A stretch of 56,996 bases of DNA from an uncultured Bacteroides sp. (GCA_944320945.1 CALUJK010000013.1:1-56996); one strand, 5' to 3'; positions 46,700 to 56,894 are shown, counted from the first letter of the stretch. Notes: generated from the letters alone by a model not told the origin. Numbers and translations: made by a program.

Positions 46700-47683
46700 T
46701 TATTTATAGAACCATATCAGCATCCGATTTAGCCAATTCCAGTTTAAACGGAACCAGCGTCGGGTGCTGATTTGTTTTCCGCCGAAACGCAATACAAATT
46801 CACGATAGCCGTGGTACTTGAAAGGTAGTCCTACGTCCATGAATTCCAAATAGCGGAAGCCATTTAAACGCGCATCGTCTAATGCTTTCCATACAGCCAG
46901 TACACCGGGATATTGTAAAGCGTATGTCTTGCGCATACCGCCCGAAAACCAAAGATAAGCGGTGTCTCCAGAATAGATGCAGGCACTGCCTCCGATGATT
47001 TTTTCTTTGTAAGTGACAATGAATATTTTACTTTGATGAATTTGGAGCATTTGTTTGCTCAACTGTAGGAAAAAAGAAAGGCTTGGAAAATGTTGGCGTA
47101 TTTTGGCGGAGTAGACGCGATGTAGCATACGGGCAAAACTGTAGATTTCTTCGGAGGTGCGAGCTTCGTGTACGCAAGCTCCGTTCTTAAGTCCTTTCTT
47201 GATTTGGCGGATGCGTGAGGGGCTGAACCACTGTTCTGTGGAGGAGATGCTGTGCAGGGAGTTGCGTACGCGCATCCAGTTGATAGCAAAATAGTGATTC
47301 TGGCGGAACACTTTGTAGCCGAACAGGGCATTATCCAAATTGCGAAACTCGATGAGAAATGAGTGGGAGAGTGCCGTGTCTGTCAACCGTTGCAACATTT
47401 CAGCAAAGATCGATTCGCGCTGTTCGGGCGCGCAAAAATATTCGCCGTTACCATATACTTCGCATCGTTTGATAATACTTGGTGGAAATAAACGCACGCT
47501 TCGGCGGATAACGGCTAATAGCTTGGCAAGTATGGTATCTCCATCGGATACTACGATGAGCAAAGGCGAATAACTTGGAGTTGCTTCATAGATATGAAAT
47601 AACTCTGTGGAATGGAATGTATTTTCTCCTGGAAGTTTTGGAATAGGATTCCCTTGACGGTATGTAGTCAATTTTAACGGCAT
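46700..47683 (-). CDS. GNAT/FemAB-like acyltransferase, unknown substrate
   Basis: A 327-residue protein from the ATG at 47683 (MPLKLTTYRQGN). The C-terminal half has a GNAT-like core (KIFIVTYKEKIIGGSACIYSGDTAYLWFSGG, then GVLAVWKALDDARLNGFRYLEFMDVG), arranged as in FemAB-like proteins that acylate cell-envelope or polysaccharide components. The N-terminal half may be a degenerate second GNAT repeat. The open frame continues 55 codons upstream, but that stretch covers the promoter and reads as low-quality sequence. Converges on susG with seven bases between stops. Confidence 0.75.
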   Translation of the reverse strand: MPLKLTTYRQGNPIPKLPGENTFHSTELFHIYEATPSYSPLLIVVSDGDTILAKLLAVIRRSVRLFPPSIIKRCEVYGNGEYFCAPEQRESIFAEMLQRLTDTALSHSFLIEFRNLDNALFGYKVFRQNHYFAINWMRVRNSLHSISSTEQWFSPSRIRQIKKGLKNGACVHEARTSEEIYSFARMLHRVYSAKIRQHFPSLSFFLQLSKQMLQIHQSKIFIVTYKEKIIGGSACIYSGDTAYLWFSGGMRKTYALQYPGVLAVWKALDDARLNGFRYLEFMDVGLPFKYHGYREFVLRFGGKQISTRRWFRLNWNWLNRMLIWFYK

Positions 47684-47687
47684 AGCA

Positions 47688-47718
47688 CAAATGTATGAAT
47701 AATTTTTGTAAATACCAA
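47688..47718 (-). promoter_or_regulatory. Promoter abutting GNAT/FemAB-like start (leaderless candidate)
   Basis: On the minus strand TTGG (47715-47718), a 19-base spacer and a perfect -7 TACATTTG (47688-47695) are followed by only four bases before the ATG at 47683. It decides the start and predicts an mRNA with almost no leader. Confidence 0.6.
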
Positions 47719-47826
47719 GGAACGTTTTAGCATCTTTTATCTTTCCTATACTGCAAATTTTAAGTGATAATCTGTAAATTCGGGCACATTTTAAGTAAAG
47801 GTAATTAGTAAGTAATAAATAGTAAT

Positions 47827-48084
47827 ATGGAGAATCTTGATACTGCACTTTTGTTAATGGTAGTAGGGATGGCTACGGTGTTTGCCATTCTGTTAATTGT
47901 AATTTATTTGGGAAAGGCGCTGATTCTACTCGTAAATAAGTATGCACCAGAAGAAACGGTAGTACATCGTGAGGGCGAGGCGGCACAGGCACCGATACCT
48001 GCAAACATTTTGGCCGCTATCAATGCAGCTGTGAAGGTAGTGACACATGACCAAGGAAAGGTGGCGAAAGTTGAAAAACTGTAA
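47827..48084 (+). CDS. Na+-translocating decarboxylase gamma subunit (OadG family)
   Basis: An 85-residue protein with one N-terminal membrane helix (LLLMVVGMATVFAILLIVIYLG), a Pro/Ala/Glu-containing linker and a short C-terminal region, the usual OadG layout. It anchors the biotin-carrying alpha subunit to the membrane beta subunit. First of three adjacent plus-strand genes (gamma, alpha, beta); the alpha start follows 28 bases after this stop. Confidence 0.85.
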   Translation: MENLDTALLLMVVGMATVFAILLIVIYLGKALILLVNKYAPEETVVHREGEAAQAPIPANILAAINAAVKVVTHDQGKVAKVEKL

Positions 48085-48112
48085 TAACGTAACAACATTT
48101 ATAGATTATAGT

Positions 48113-49939
48113 ATGGAAAAAGAAATAAAGTTTAGTCTGGTCTTTCGTGACATGTGGCAAAGTGCCGGTAAGTATGTTCCGCGTGTAGATCAGTTGGTGA
48201 AAGTGGCGCCTGCTATTGTGGAAATGGGCTGCTTTGCCCGTGTGGAGACCAATGGTGGTGGTTTTGAGCAAGTAAATCTTTTGTTTGGTGAGAATCCCAA
48301 TAAAGCTGTACGGGCATGGACGAAGCCTTTTCATGAGGCCGGCATACAGACACACATGTTGGATCGCGCACTGAATGGTCTGCGTATGAGTCCTGTTCCT
48401 GCCGATGTGCGTAAACTCTTTTATAAAGTGAAGAAAGCACAAGGGACGGACATAACCCGCACATTCTGCGGACTGAATGATGTGCGCAATATTATTCCTT
48501 CTATCGCTTATGCACATGAGGCGGGTATGATATCCCAATGCTCGCTTTGCATCACCCATTCACCGGTTCATACAGTAGAATATTATGTGAATATGGCGAA
48601 ACAACTCATCGAGGCAGGAGCTGATGAAATCTGTATCAAGGATATGGCGGGTATCGGTCGGCCTGTGTCATTGGGTAAGATAGTAGCGGGTATTAAACAG
48701 ATTAAAGATATTCCTATTCAGTATCACAGTCATGCCGGTCCGGGATTCAATATGGCCAGCATATTGGAAGTATGTAAGGCAGGCTGCGATTACATAGACG
48801 TGGGTATGGAGCCTCTGTCATGGGGAACAGGACATGCCGATTTGCTGAGTGTGCAGGCTATGTTGAAAGATGCCGGTTTCAAGGTGCCTGAAGTGAATAT
48901 GGAGGCATACATGAAGGTGCGTGCTTTGATACAGGAGTTCATGGATGACTTCTTGGGGCTTTATATCAGTCCGCGTAACCGTTTGATGAACTCTCTGCTG
49001 ATTGCTCCGGGATTACCTGGCGGTATGATGGGTTCTCTGATGGCCGATTTGGAGACGAATCTGGAAAGTATCAACAAATACAAGGCTAAACGAAATCTGC
49101 CTTTTATGAAGCAGGATGAACTGCTCATTAAGCTGTTTAATGAAGTGGCATACGTATGGCCGCGTGTCGGTTATCCTCCATTGGTGACGCCGTTTAGCCA
49201 GTATGTCAAGAATCTGGCTATGATGAACGTTATTGCCATGGAGAAAGGCAAGGAACGTTGGGGCATGATAGCAGATGATATTTGGGATATGATATTAGGT
49301 AAAGCAGGTAAACTGCCTGGCGAACTGGCTTCTGAAATTATAGAGAAAGCAGAACGGGAGGGACGCAAGTTCTTCACTGGAAATCCACAAGATAATTATC
49401 CTGATTGTTTGGATAAATATCGTAAGATGATGAAAGAGAATAAGTGGGAGACAGGCGAAGATGATGAAGAACTCTTTGAATATGCCATGCACCCGGCTCA
49501 GTATGAAGCCTATAAGAGTGGAAAGGCGAAAGAGGACTTCTTGGCCGATGTGGAGAAACGGCGTGCCGAGAAAGACAAGTCACCGCAGGATGATTCCAAA
49601 CCAAAGACCTTGACCGTTCAAGTAGATGGACAGGCTTATCGGGTGACAGTGGCCTATGGCGATATAGACCTTCCTGCATCGGCTACCGAAAAGGTCGTAA
49701 CGGGTGAAGGCGAACCTGTTCCATCTCCTTTGGAAGGTAAGTTCTTCCTGACTAAGAATACACAAGAGACTCCGCGCAAGGTAGGTGACAAAGTAAAGAA
49801 AGGCGACTTGCTGGGATATGTCGAGGCCATGAAGACCTATAACGCCATCCGTAGTGACCGTGACGGCACGATTACGGCTATTTGTGTGGCATCGGGTGAC
49901 ACTGTTTCTGAAGATGATGTATTAATGAAGATTGCATAA
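48113..49939 (+). CDS. Biotin-dependent decarboxylase/carboxyltransferase alpha subunit
   Basis: A 608-residue protein starting at the ATG at 48113; an upstream in-frame start would overlap the gamma gene. Residues 5-300 form an HMGL-like barrel with the carboxylated-lysine motif ICIKDMAG and metal ligands YHSHAG. A conserved carboxylase domain follows, then a C-terminal biotinyl domain with Lys574 (VEAMKTYNA), 35 residues from the end. Compared with classic OadA/PycB, DAHQS reads DMWQS, HATTG reads HAGPG and AMKM reads AMKT, so it belongs to a divergent subfamily. It probably moves CO2 from oxaloacetate or a related acid to biotin. Confidence 0.85.
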   Translation: MEKEIKFSLVFRDMWQSAGKYVPRVDQLVKVAPAIVEMGCFARVETNGGGFEQVNLLFGENPNKAVRAWTKPFHEAGIQTHMLDRALNGLRMSPVPADVRKLFYKVKKAQGTDITRTFCGLNDVRNIIPSIAYAHEAGMISQCSLCITHSPVHTVEYYVNMAKQLIEAGADEICIKDMAGIGRPVSLGKIVAGIKQIKDIPIQYHSHAGPGFNMASILEVCKAGCDYIDVGMEPLSWGTGHADLLSVQAMLKDAGFKVPEVNMEAYMKVRALIQEFMDDFLGLYISPRNRLMNSLLIAPGLPGGMMGSLMADLETNLESINKYKAKRNLPFMKQDELLIKLFNEVAYVWPRVGYPPLVTPFSQYVKNLAMMNVIAMEKGKERWGMIADDIWDMILGKAGKLPGELASEIIEKAEREGRKFFTGNPQDNYPDCLDKYRKMMKENKWETGEDDEELFEYAMHPAQYEAYKSGKAKEDFLADVEKRRAEKDKSPQDDSKPKTLTVQVDGQAYRVTVAYGDIDLPASATEKVVTGEGEPVPSPLEGKFFLTKNTQETPRKVGDKVKKGDLLGYVEAMKTYNAIRSDRDGTITAICVASGDTVSEDDVLMKIA

Positions 49940-51174
49940 TGGAAGATATATTTGGAAAACTATATGACATGACGGCGTTCAGCAACATCATTGCTGACCC
50001 GTTGTTTCTTGTGATGTATGCCATCGCCTTTATCCTGCTTTATTTGGGTATCAAGAAGCATTATGAACCACTGTTGCTGGTGCCGATTGCTTTTGGTGTA
50101 CTGATAGCCAATTTCCCCGGTGGTGACATGGGGGTGATACAGGCGGATGAGAACGGCATGGTGATGGTGAACGGAGTAATGAAGAACATCTGGGAGATGT
50201 CGCTCCATGAGATTGCCCACGAATTGGGACTGATGAACTTCATCTATTATCTGTTGATTAAGACGGGCTTCCTGCCGCCGGTTATCTTCATGGGTGTAGG
50301 TGCCTTGACAGACTTCGGCCCGATGTTGCGTAACCTGCGCTTGTCTATCTTCGGAGCTGCGGCACAGTTGGGTATATTCTTGGTACTGATTGTTGCCATA
50401 TTGATGGGATTCACTCCGAAGGAGGCAGCTTCACTGGGTATTATCGGTGGCGCCGATGGCCCGACAGCTATTTTTACGACAATAAAGCTGGCTCCCCATT
50501 TGCTGGGCCCGATAGCCATTGCCGCCTATTCGTACATGGCGCTGGTGCCGGTCATCATTCCGCTGTGTGTACGTCTGCTCTGCACGAAAAAGGAGTTGAT
50601 GATTAACATGAAGGAGCAGGAGAAACTCTATCCTTCGAAGACTGAGATCAAGAATTTGCGGGTATTGAAGATTCTGTTCCCTATTGTGGTGACTACAGTG
50701 GTTGCCCTGTTCGTGCCGACGGCTGTGCCACTCATCGGTATGTTGATGTTCGGTAATCTGCTGAAAGAGATTGGTAGCGATACGAGTCGTCTGTTTGATG
50801 CGGCAGCCAATAGTATTATGAACACTGCCACCATCTTCTTGGGATTGAGCGTGGGGGCAACGATGACGAGTGAAGCGTTCCTGAACTGGACCACTATCGG
50901 CATTGTGATAGGCGGATTCTTAGCATTTGCGTTGTCCATTTCCGGTGGTATCTTGGGCGTTAAGGTAGTAAACCTGTTCTCGAAGAGAAAGATAAACCCG
51001 CTTATCGGTGCTACTGGATTGAGTGCTGTGCCTATGGCCAGTCGTGTTTGCAACGAGATTGCAACGAAATATGACCCCAAGAATCATGTTCTCAATTATT
51101 GTATGTCAAGCAACATTTCGGGTGTCATCGGGTCTGCTGTAGCGGCAGGTGTGCTTATTTCGTTCCTTGGCTGA
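49939..51174 (+). CDS. Na+-translocating decarboxylase beta subunit (OadB family)
   Basis: A 411-residue inner-membrane protein with about 9-11 hydrophobic segments. OadB family wording: FMGVGALTDFGPMLRNLRL, LGIIGGADGPTAIF (conserved Asp site), and GATGLSAVPMASRVCNEIA near the C-terminus. It decarboxylates carboxybiotin and pumps sodium out. Its ATG overlaps the alpha stop by one base (TAATG). Confidence 0.92.
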   Translation: MEDIFGKLYDMTAFSNIIADPLFLVMYAIAFILLYLGIKKHYEPLLLVPIAFGVLIANFPGGDMGVIQADENGMVMVNGVMKNIWEMSLHEIAHELGLMNFIYYLLIKTGFLPPVIFMGVGALTDFGPMLRNLRLSIFGAAAQLGIFLVLIVAILMGFTPKEAASLGIIGGADGPTAIFTTIKLAPHLLGPIAIAAYSYMALVPVIIPLCVRLLCTKKELMINMKEQEKLYPSKTEIKNLRVLKILFPIVVTTVVALFVPTAVPLIGMLMFGNLLKEIGSDTSRLFDAAANSIMNTATIFLGLSVGATMTSEAFLNWTTIGIVIGGFLAFALSISGGILGVKVVNLFSKRKINPLIGATGLSAVPMASRVCNEIATKYDPKNHVLNYCMSSNISGVIGSAVAAGVLISFLG

Positions 51175-51197
51175 CGGGACTGAACTTGAGGTTATAC

Positions 51198-51252
51198 AGA
51201 TGACCACGGATGAATTCTTCTTAGAGATGAATCATCCGTGGTCATCTTTTTT
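51198..51252 (+). terminator. Rho-independent terminator after decarboxylase operon
   Basis: A perfect 16-base stem (agatgaccacggatga / tcatccgtggtcatct) with an 18-base loop is followed by a T-run. It lies 23 bases after the OadB stop and could also stop transcripts arriving from the opposite GH65 gene. Confidence 0.9.
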
Positions 51253-51276
51253 GTATGTATTGTCCGGTATGTGCGC

Positions 51277-53601
51277 TTAGTCTGCCAATTTGATGCTTTT
51301 CACCGTCACGTTCGTGCCTTTTTCCAAATGGTACATCTGCCCGTATATCCGCAGATCCATCGGTTCACCGCTCAGTAGACTGATGTCGATTTGTGTGCGA
51401 CCGACAGCAATGTGGAGAGCACGGTGGCGGAAGTTAATGCGGAACGTGTAGTTGTCCCATCGTTCCGGCTTGACGGGTGACAGGCAGAGACAGTCGTCTT
51501 CCACTTGTACGCCGGCAAATCCACGTATCACCACCAGCCATGAACCCGGCATACTGGTGATGTGTAGTCCTTGATCCGTTTCATTGTTATAATCGTCCAA
51601 ATCCATTCGTGTAGCATGCAGGAACAAGCTATATGCCTTTTCCACCTCTCCTATGCGTGCGGCCAATATAGCGTGAATGTGTGGTGACAGGGATGATTCG
51701 TGTACGGTCATTGGCTCATAGAAGTGGAAGTTACGGCGTATGGTATCTGTATCAAAGTTATTACTGTATAGGTAGAGACCCAGCAACACGTCGGCTTGCT
51801 TGATGAAACATGAACGCAGGATGCGGTCCCACGACCAATGCTGATTAATGGGACGTTCGTCTGCCGGAATGTCCTCGGTACTTTGCAGAATCTTATCTAA
51901 AAAACCGTCATTTTGCACGAAGATGCCTAGTTCCTTGTCTTCGGGCAGATACATGTCACGGATGATGTCGCGCCAGCGGGCAGTTTCTTCATCGGCATGG
52001 AAGTCGATGTCACGACACATTGCCGCATATTCCTCCGGATATTGCGCAGCTACCACATCAATATAGGTCAGCGTGGTTTTGAGTGATTGTACGCAGGAGT
52101 AGTTGGTGTACCAGTTGTTATTGACATTGTTCTCGTACTCGTCAGGTCCTGTTACTCCCAAAATGACGTACTTCTGTTTCGGTTGCGAGAAAGACACGCG
52201 CTGTGCCCAATACCGGCAGATGGCAATCATCACCCTCAGCCCGTAGTGTGCAATGTACTCCGTAGACCCCGTCAGACGGGCGTGTTGCAGAATGGCAAAC
52301 ACGATGATATTGTTTCGGTGTATCTCTTCGAAAGTGATTTCCCACTCGTTGTGACACTCCTCACCATTGTAGGTCACCTGTGGAAAGAGGGCAGCCCCGT
52401 TTCCGATGCCCAGTTTGCGGGCATTCTCTATCGCTTTGTCCAATTGATTGTAGCGATACATCAGCAGATTATAGGCAATCTGTTTCGATGTGGACAGCAG
52501 GAAGAACGGCACACAGCACAATTCCGTATTCCAGTAAGTATTGCCCCCGTATTTTTCACCCGTGAATCCTTTAGGTCCTATATTCAGTCGAGGATCGTCT
52601 CCCCGATAAGCCTGATAAAGTTGGAAGATGTTGTAGCGGATACCTTGTTGTGCTTCCGGGTCGCCCTCTATACAGATGTCTGCTTCATCCCATATCTCCT
52701 GCCAAGCCTGACAATGTTCCTTCCGCAAGGCATCCAGACCGATGTCGCGGCATAGTATGGCCTCTTTGATGGATTCTTCCACCATAGAATTTCGCTCGTG
52801 ATACAGGGAGGAATGGATTGCCACATATTTGATGGCTGTTACGGTGTCACCGTCTCGTACGTCAACTCCTAAACTGAACCCGGTCTGCCGTTCCTTTTCG
52901 ATGCGGATGGGGTTGCCGGGTACGTTGTGCCCGTTCTTCTGAAATTGGTAGGCCATGGCATAACACACTTGCACATCTTCCCGCCGTGTCTGCGTCCATA
53001 GAAAGGCCGCTTCGGAGGTGACGCCACTGCGTAGGATATTCCATATCTTTTCGCCGGTGTGTGTGGTGTCGTTTATGTTCTCTCCATTCAGTATAGGCAT
53101 CAATGACAGACGTCCCGTATAGCCGACAGAAGTGACGGAGTAACGTATGCAGCACACGTCGGGCCTTGCCATGCTGACGAAGTGTTCCACCTGTACGCCC
53201 AGCCGGTGCCCGCGGGGAGAAGTGACTTCCATGTCTCGGTAGGATATGCCGTGACGCATATCCAGCCGGCGTGTAAAACGGTTGACGTCCCATAGCGCCA
53301 AGTCCAGTTCTTCGTCGATGAGGCGTACATGTATATTGGCCCAGTCGGCAGCAATAGGTAGTCGGGTGTAGTATGTAGGGAAACCATTCTTCCACCAACC
53401 TACGCGTGTCTTGTCCAGAAAGACGGCACCGGCCACGAATGAGCCTCGGTAAGTATCGCTCGAATATGGCTCTTCAAAATAACCGCGTTGGCCGAAACGA
53501 CCGTTGCCCAGACTGAAAATGCTTTCGCTTATGCGCAGGTTTTCTGCATTGAAATCTTCCTCGATGATGTTCCAAGGGTCGGTTTTCAAGTATTGTTTCA
53601 T
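51277..53601 (-). CDS. GH65 disaccharide phosphorylase (maltose phosphorylase-like)
   Basis: A 774-residue cytoplasmic enzyme with no signal peptide. The N-terminal GH65 beta-sandwich (FSLGNGRFGQRGYFEEPYS) is followed by an alpha/alpha barrel (EKYGGNTYWNTELCCVPFFL; TGPDEYENNVNNNWYTNYS, which contains the likely general-acid Glu) and a C-terminal jelly roll. It phosphorolyses an alpha-linked glucose disaccharide to beta-glucose-1-phosphate and glucose. Maltose is the natural guess with sus genes 5 kb away, but kojibiose, nigerose and trehalose phosphorylases share the fold. No beta-phosphoglucomutase gene is adjacent. Confidence 0.85.
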   Translation of the reverse strand: MKQYLKTDPWNIIEEDFNAENLRISESIFSLGNGRFGQRGYFEEPYSSDTYRGSFVAGAVFLDKTRVGWWKNGFPTYYTRLPIAADWANIHVRLIDEELDLALWDVNRFTRRLDMRHGISYRDMEVTSPRGHRLGVQVEHFVSMARPDVCCIRYSVTSVGYTGRLSLMPILNGENINDTTHTGEKIWNILRSGVTSEAAFLWTQTRREDVQVCYAMAYQFQKNGHNVPGNPIRIEKERQTGFSLGVDVRDGDTVTAIKYVAIHSSLYHERNSMVEESIKEAILCRDIGLDALRKEHCQAWQEIWDEADICIEGDPEAQQGIRYNIFQLYQAYRGDDPRLNIGPKGFTGEKYGGNTYWNTELCCVPFFLLSTSKQIAYNLLMYRYNQLDKAIENARKLGIGNGAALFPQVTYNGEECHNEWEITFEEIHRNNIIVFAILQHARLTGSTEYIAHYGLRVMIAICRYWAQRVSFSQPKQKYVILGVTGPDEYENNVNNNWYTNYSCVQSLKTTLTYIDVVAAQYPEEYAAMCRDIDFHADEETARWRDIIRDMYLPEDKELGIFVQNDGFLDKILQSTEDIPADERPINQHWSWDRILRSCFIKQADVLLGLYLYSNNFDTDTIRRNFHFYEPMTVHESSLSPHIHAILAARIGEVEKAYSLFLHATRMDLDDYNNETDQGLHITSMPGSWLVVIRGFAGVQVEDDCLCLSPVKPERWDNYTFRINFRHRALHIAVGRTQIDISLLSGEPMDLRIYGQMYHLEKGTNVTVKSIKLAD

Positions 53602-53640
53602 GGCATTATAGTATTATCAATTTAAGTCTTGGCGGTAAAG

Positions 53641-53735
53641 GTATAAAAAAAGAGGCTGCATCAAAACTTAAAAAGGTTAATAAAACACCTTAATGTTCGA
53701 AAGATAACCTTTTGATGTCTTGATACAGCCCCTTT
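53641..53735 (-). terminator. Long-stem terminator of ABC-F gene
   Basis: The arms 53652-53679 and 53705-53732 pair over about 27 bases with a few mismatches (gaggctgcatc... with ...gatacagcccc). On the minus strand the stem is followed by a T7 run at about 53644-53650. It ends the ABC-F transcript and protects the GH65 gene from read-through. Confidence 0.8.
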
Positions 53736-53771
53736 GGGACAGTTGTACCTGTTTATAGAGTCCCGTTTTCC

Positions 53772-55391
<1,620 letters not shown>

Positions 55392-55414
55392 TCAAATTCT
55401 GATATTTTGGGCTG

Positions 55415-55422
55415 CAAAGATA
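55415..55422 (-). promoter_or_regulatory. -7 box of ABC-F gene promoter
   Basis: The minus strand reads TATCTTTG (then CA), a perfect -7 match, with TTTC at the -33 position after a 19-base spacer. It lies about 27 bases upstream of the ATG at 55388. Confidence 0.65.
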
Positions 55423-55642
55423 CGGATTTCTTGGTGGTTGGGAAAGAGAAATGCGATTGTTGTTGGCAGTCCGTTACTTTCAGAACAACGCAGCCGATGA
55501 TATTACTCTTGTTCCGTCAGCTTCAGGAAACGATGACGTGTTATAAAAAAGAATAGATAGCTATCAAAATGTTCATAAATGATTGGTTTTGCTGATACGG
55601 ATTTTGGACGGAAAACGCAAAGTAGGTTTTGTTAACATACTG
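55423..55642. other. Non-coding, no feature recognised
   Basis: AT-rich DNA upstream of the ABC-F promoter with only short open frames and no gene-like sequence. Marks the start of the roughly 1.6-kb accessory stretch at the right end. Confidence 0.4.
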
Positions 55643-55702
55643 AAAAGTGTATATTTATACATTATGGGGCCAAATATGAATAAAAATACGCTTTTGAATG
55701 TA
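55643..55702. repeat. AT-rich inverted repeat (module C, copy 2)
   Basis: Perfect 12-base arms gtatatttatac and gtataaatatac, about 36 bases apart. Same arms as the cluster at 4441-4506. Confidence 0.65.
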
Positions 55703-55795
55703 TAAATATACAGAACGATTCGTGCTTTTTGTGACTGGCAAGTACATATCGGAGGAGTGGCAAGTATGTTTGGCACTCGAACGGAGTTTGTTTCG

Positions 55796-56004
55796 TTGTC
55801 GAACGAAAGCCTTTTGACGGTTTTGATGTCAAATATTTTCCCTAAGAGTGCTTGTTTTTCATTTTTTAGAGATGTATGGATTTCTTGAACTTATTATGAG
55901 CCTGTCAGTTAACTGAAATGTTAACAGATTTTTTCGATCGCCCTATACTTGAGCTGGAAATAAGCGATTCTCAGCGATTAGAAAATGCAATTTGTCATTT
56001 TGAC
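55796..56004 (-). repeat. Dispersed element, modules A and B, copy 2 (inverted)
   Basis: The reverse complement of this block aligns with 4151-4330 (module A), and its edge at 55796-55820 aligns with the ggctttcgt-cgac part of module B. The order and spacing of modules relative to the AT-rich arms mirror copy 1. The frame that reads FLIAENRLFPA in copy 1 is present here too (on the minus strand) but meets a stop after FPAQV. Confidence 0.65.
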
Positions 56005-56090
56005 AATTGTCGGCAAGATTTATTCCTGTTGATATCCCGATAGATTCTGCTACGTCAGTCGTAATAGGTTTGTTACGCCGAGTCTGAACA

Positions 56091-56228
56091 GAGTGCTGAC
56101 TTTGCCGACACGTTAATGCTGGCTTGGCCGCCGATACAGTAGTACTTACTTTGCTGTTACAGTATATCTTCGTAGGCAAAGCCAGTATATCTTAAATGGC
56201 CGTTGCAGTATATCTTCGTGTCACTTAC
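56091..56228. repeat. Degenerate 23-bp-period direct repeats (iteron-like)
   Basis: The core cagtatatctt begins at 56160, 56183 and 56206, exactly 23 bases apart. A weaker unit (cagtagtactt) begins at 56137, and degenerate units may extend left to about 56091. 23 is not a multiple of three, so this is not a coding repeat. A 78-codon minus-strand open frame across 55943-56179 runs through this array and is not called as a gene. Confidence 0.6.
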
Positions 56229-56267
56229 GTCCGAATTATGTCTTTGCTTTTTTCATAATTCTTGAAT

Positions 56268-56812
56268 TTATCGATTTAACATGTAACTATCCGAGACACG
56301 CTCCCAGACACATTTATTTTCTTGAATTGATTTCTCCTTATTAAGTCGGAACACTCACACAAAGCGGTAGAAACCAAAACTTAAATCATCCTTGTACCGC
56401 AGGAATGTTATTCTTGTTTCTTCGGGAGCGGAAAGCCATTGTTTCAGATGCGCCGCGCGTTTATCCTCCGCTTTCGGATATTCGTAGATAAACATTCCAT
56501 CCTCCGAAAGTTCGTTGTGCCAAAGGCGATGTTCCGTATTTGGGTACCAAACTATTTCGTGCTTTTTGTTGGAACGGCAGCACCCGAAGCACGCAGGAAA
56601 CCACGGTGTTTGGCTTTTGTGCCGAACACTTCCGCAACTTCCTCCGTAGTGCGCAAACACTCGTTGTCCTCTACTTCTAGATAACCTTTATATCGGTGGT
56701 ACTCAACGGTAAGCGTGCTTGCATCATCCCACGGATTGAGTTGGTCGCCGAGTTCTGAAATACGTTACTTGATAAGTTTTACGACATCCGCTTTGCAATC
56801 GGGATTTGCCAT
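56268..56812 (-). pseudogene. Decayed gene of about 181 codons, family not recognised
   Basis: Reading leftward from the ATG at 56812, a protein-like sequence starts MANPDCKADVVKLIK and meets a TAA at 56765-56767. It continues in the same frame (ELGDQLNPWDDASTL; EDNECLRTTEEVAEVFGTKA), loses frame at a run of five A (minus strand; 56563-56567), and resumes as KHEIVWYPNTEHRLWHNELS and ITFLRYKDDLSFGFYRFV. It hits a TGA at 56355-56357, then goes on as VFRLNKEKSIQENKCVWERV to a final TAA at 56268. Restoring one A at the run rejoins the two halves. I do not recognise the family; the style suggests accessory, perhaps restriction-related, DNA, which is a guess. Confidence 0.75.
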
Positions 56813-56825
56813 ATACTTTATATAC

Positions 56826-56894
56826 TTACTTCATCTTACCGTATAGCATGGTTCGTCCCATATCGAGCAACAGAGCAGCCAGCGAGTTTACCAT
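56826..56894 (-). other. Tiny open frame, possibly a gene remnant
   Basis: A 22-codon frame reading MVNSLAALLLDMGRTMLYGKMK lies between the pseudogene and the gene fragment at the right edge. It looks protein-like, but there is no independent support for it being expressed. Confidence 0.25.

Noticed and set aside
53641-53735. Long inverted repeat as a mini-transposon
   Set aside because: The stem sits directly after the ABC-F stop with a T-run in the correct strand, so a terminator explains it without needing mobility. No target duplication was evident.
55943-56179. A 78-codon minus-strand open frame in the right-hand accessory region
   Set aside because: It crosses a 23-base-period non-coding repeat and the diverged dispersed element, so it is more likely repeat sequence than a gene. 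It cannot be fully excluded.
56091-56228. Possible CRISPR array
   Set aside because: The repeat core is only about 11-14 bases, the period is 23 bases, there are three or four units and no cas genes nearby.
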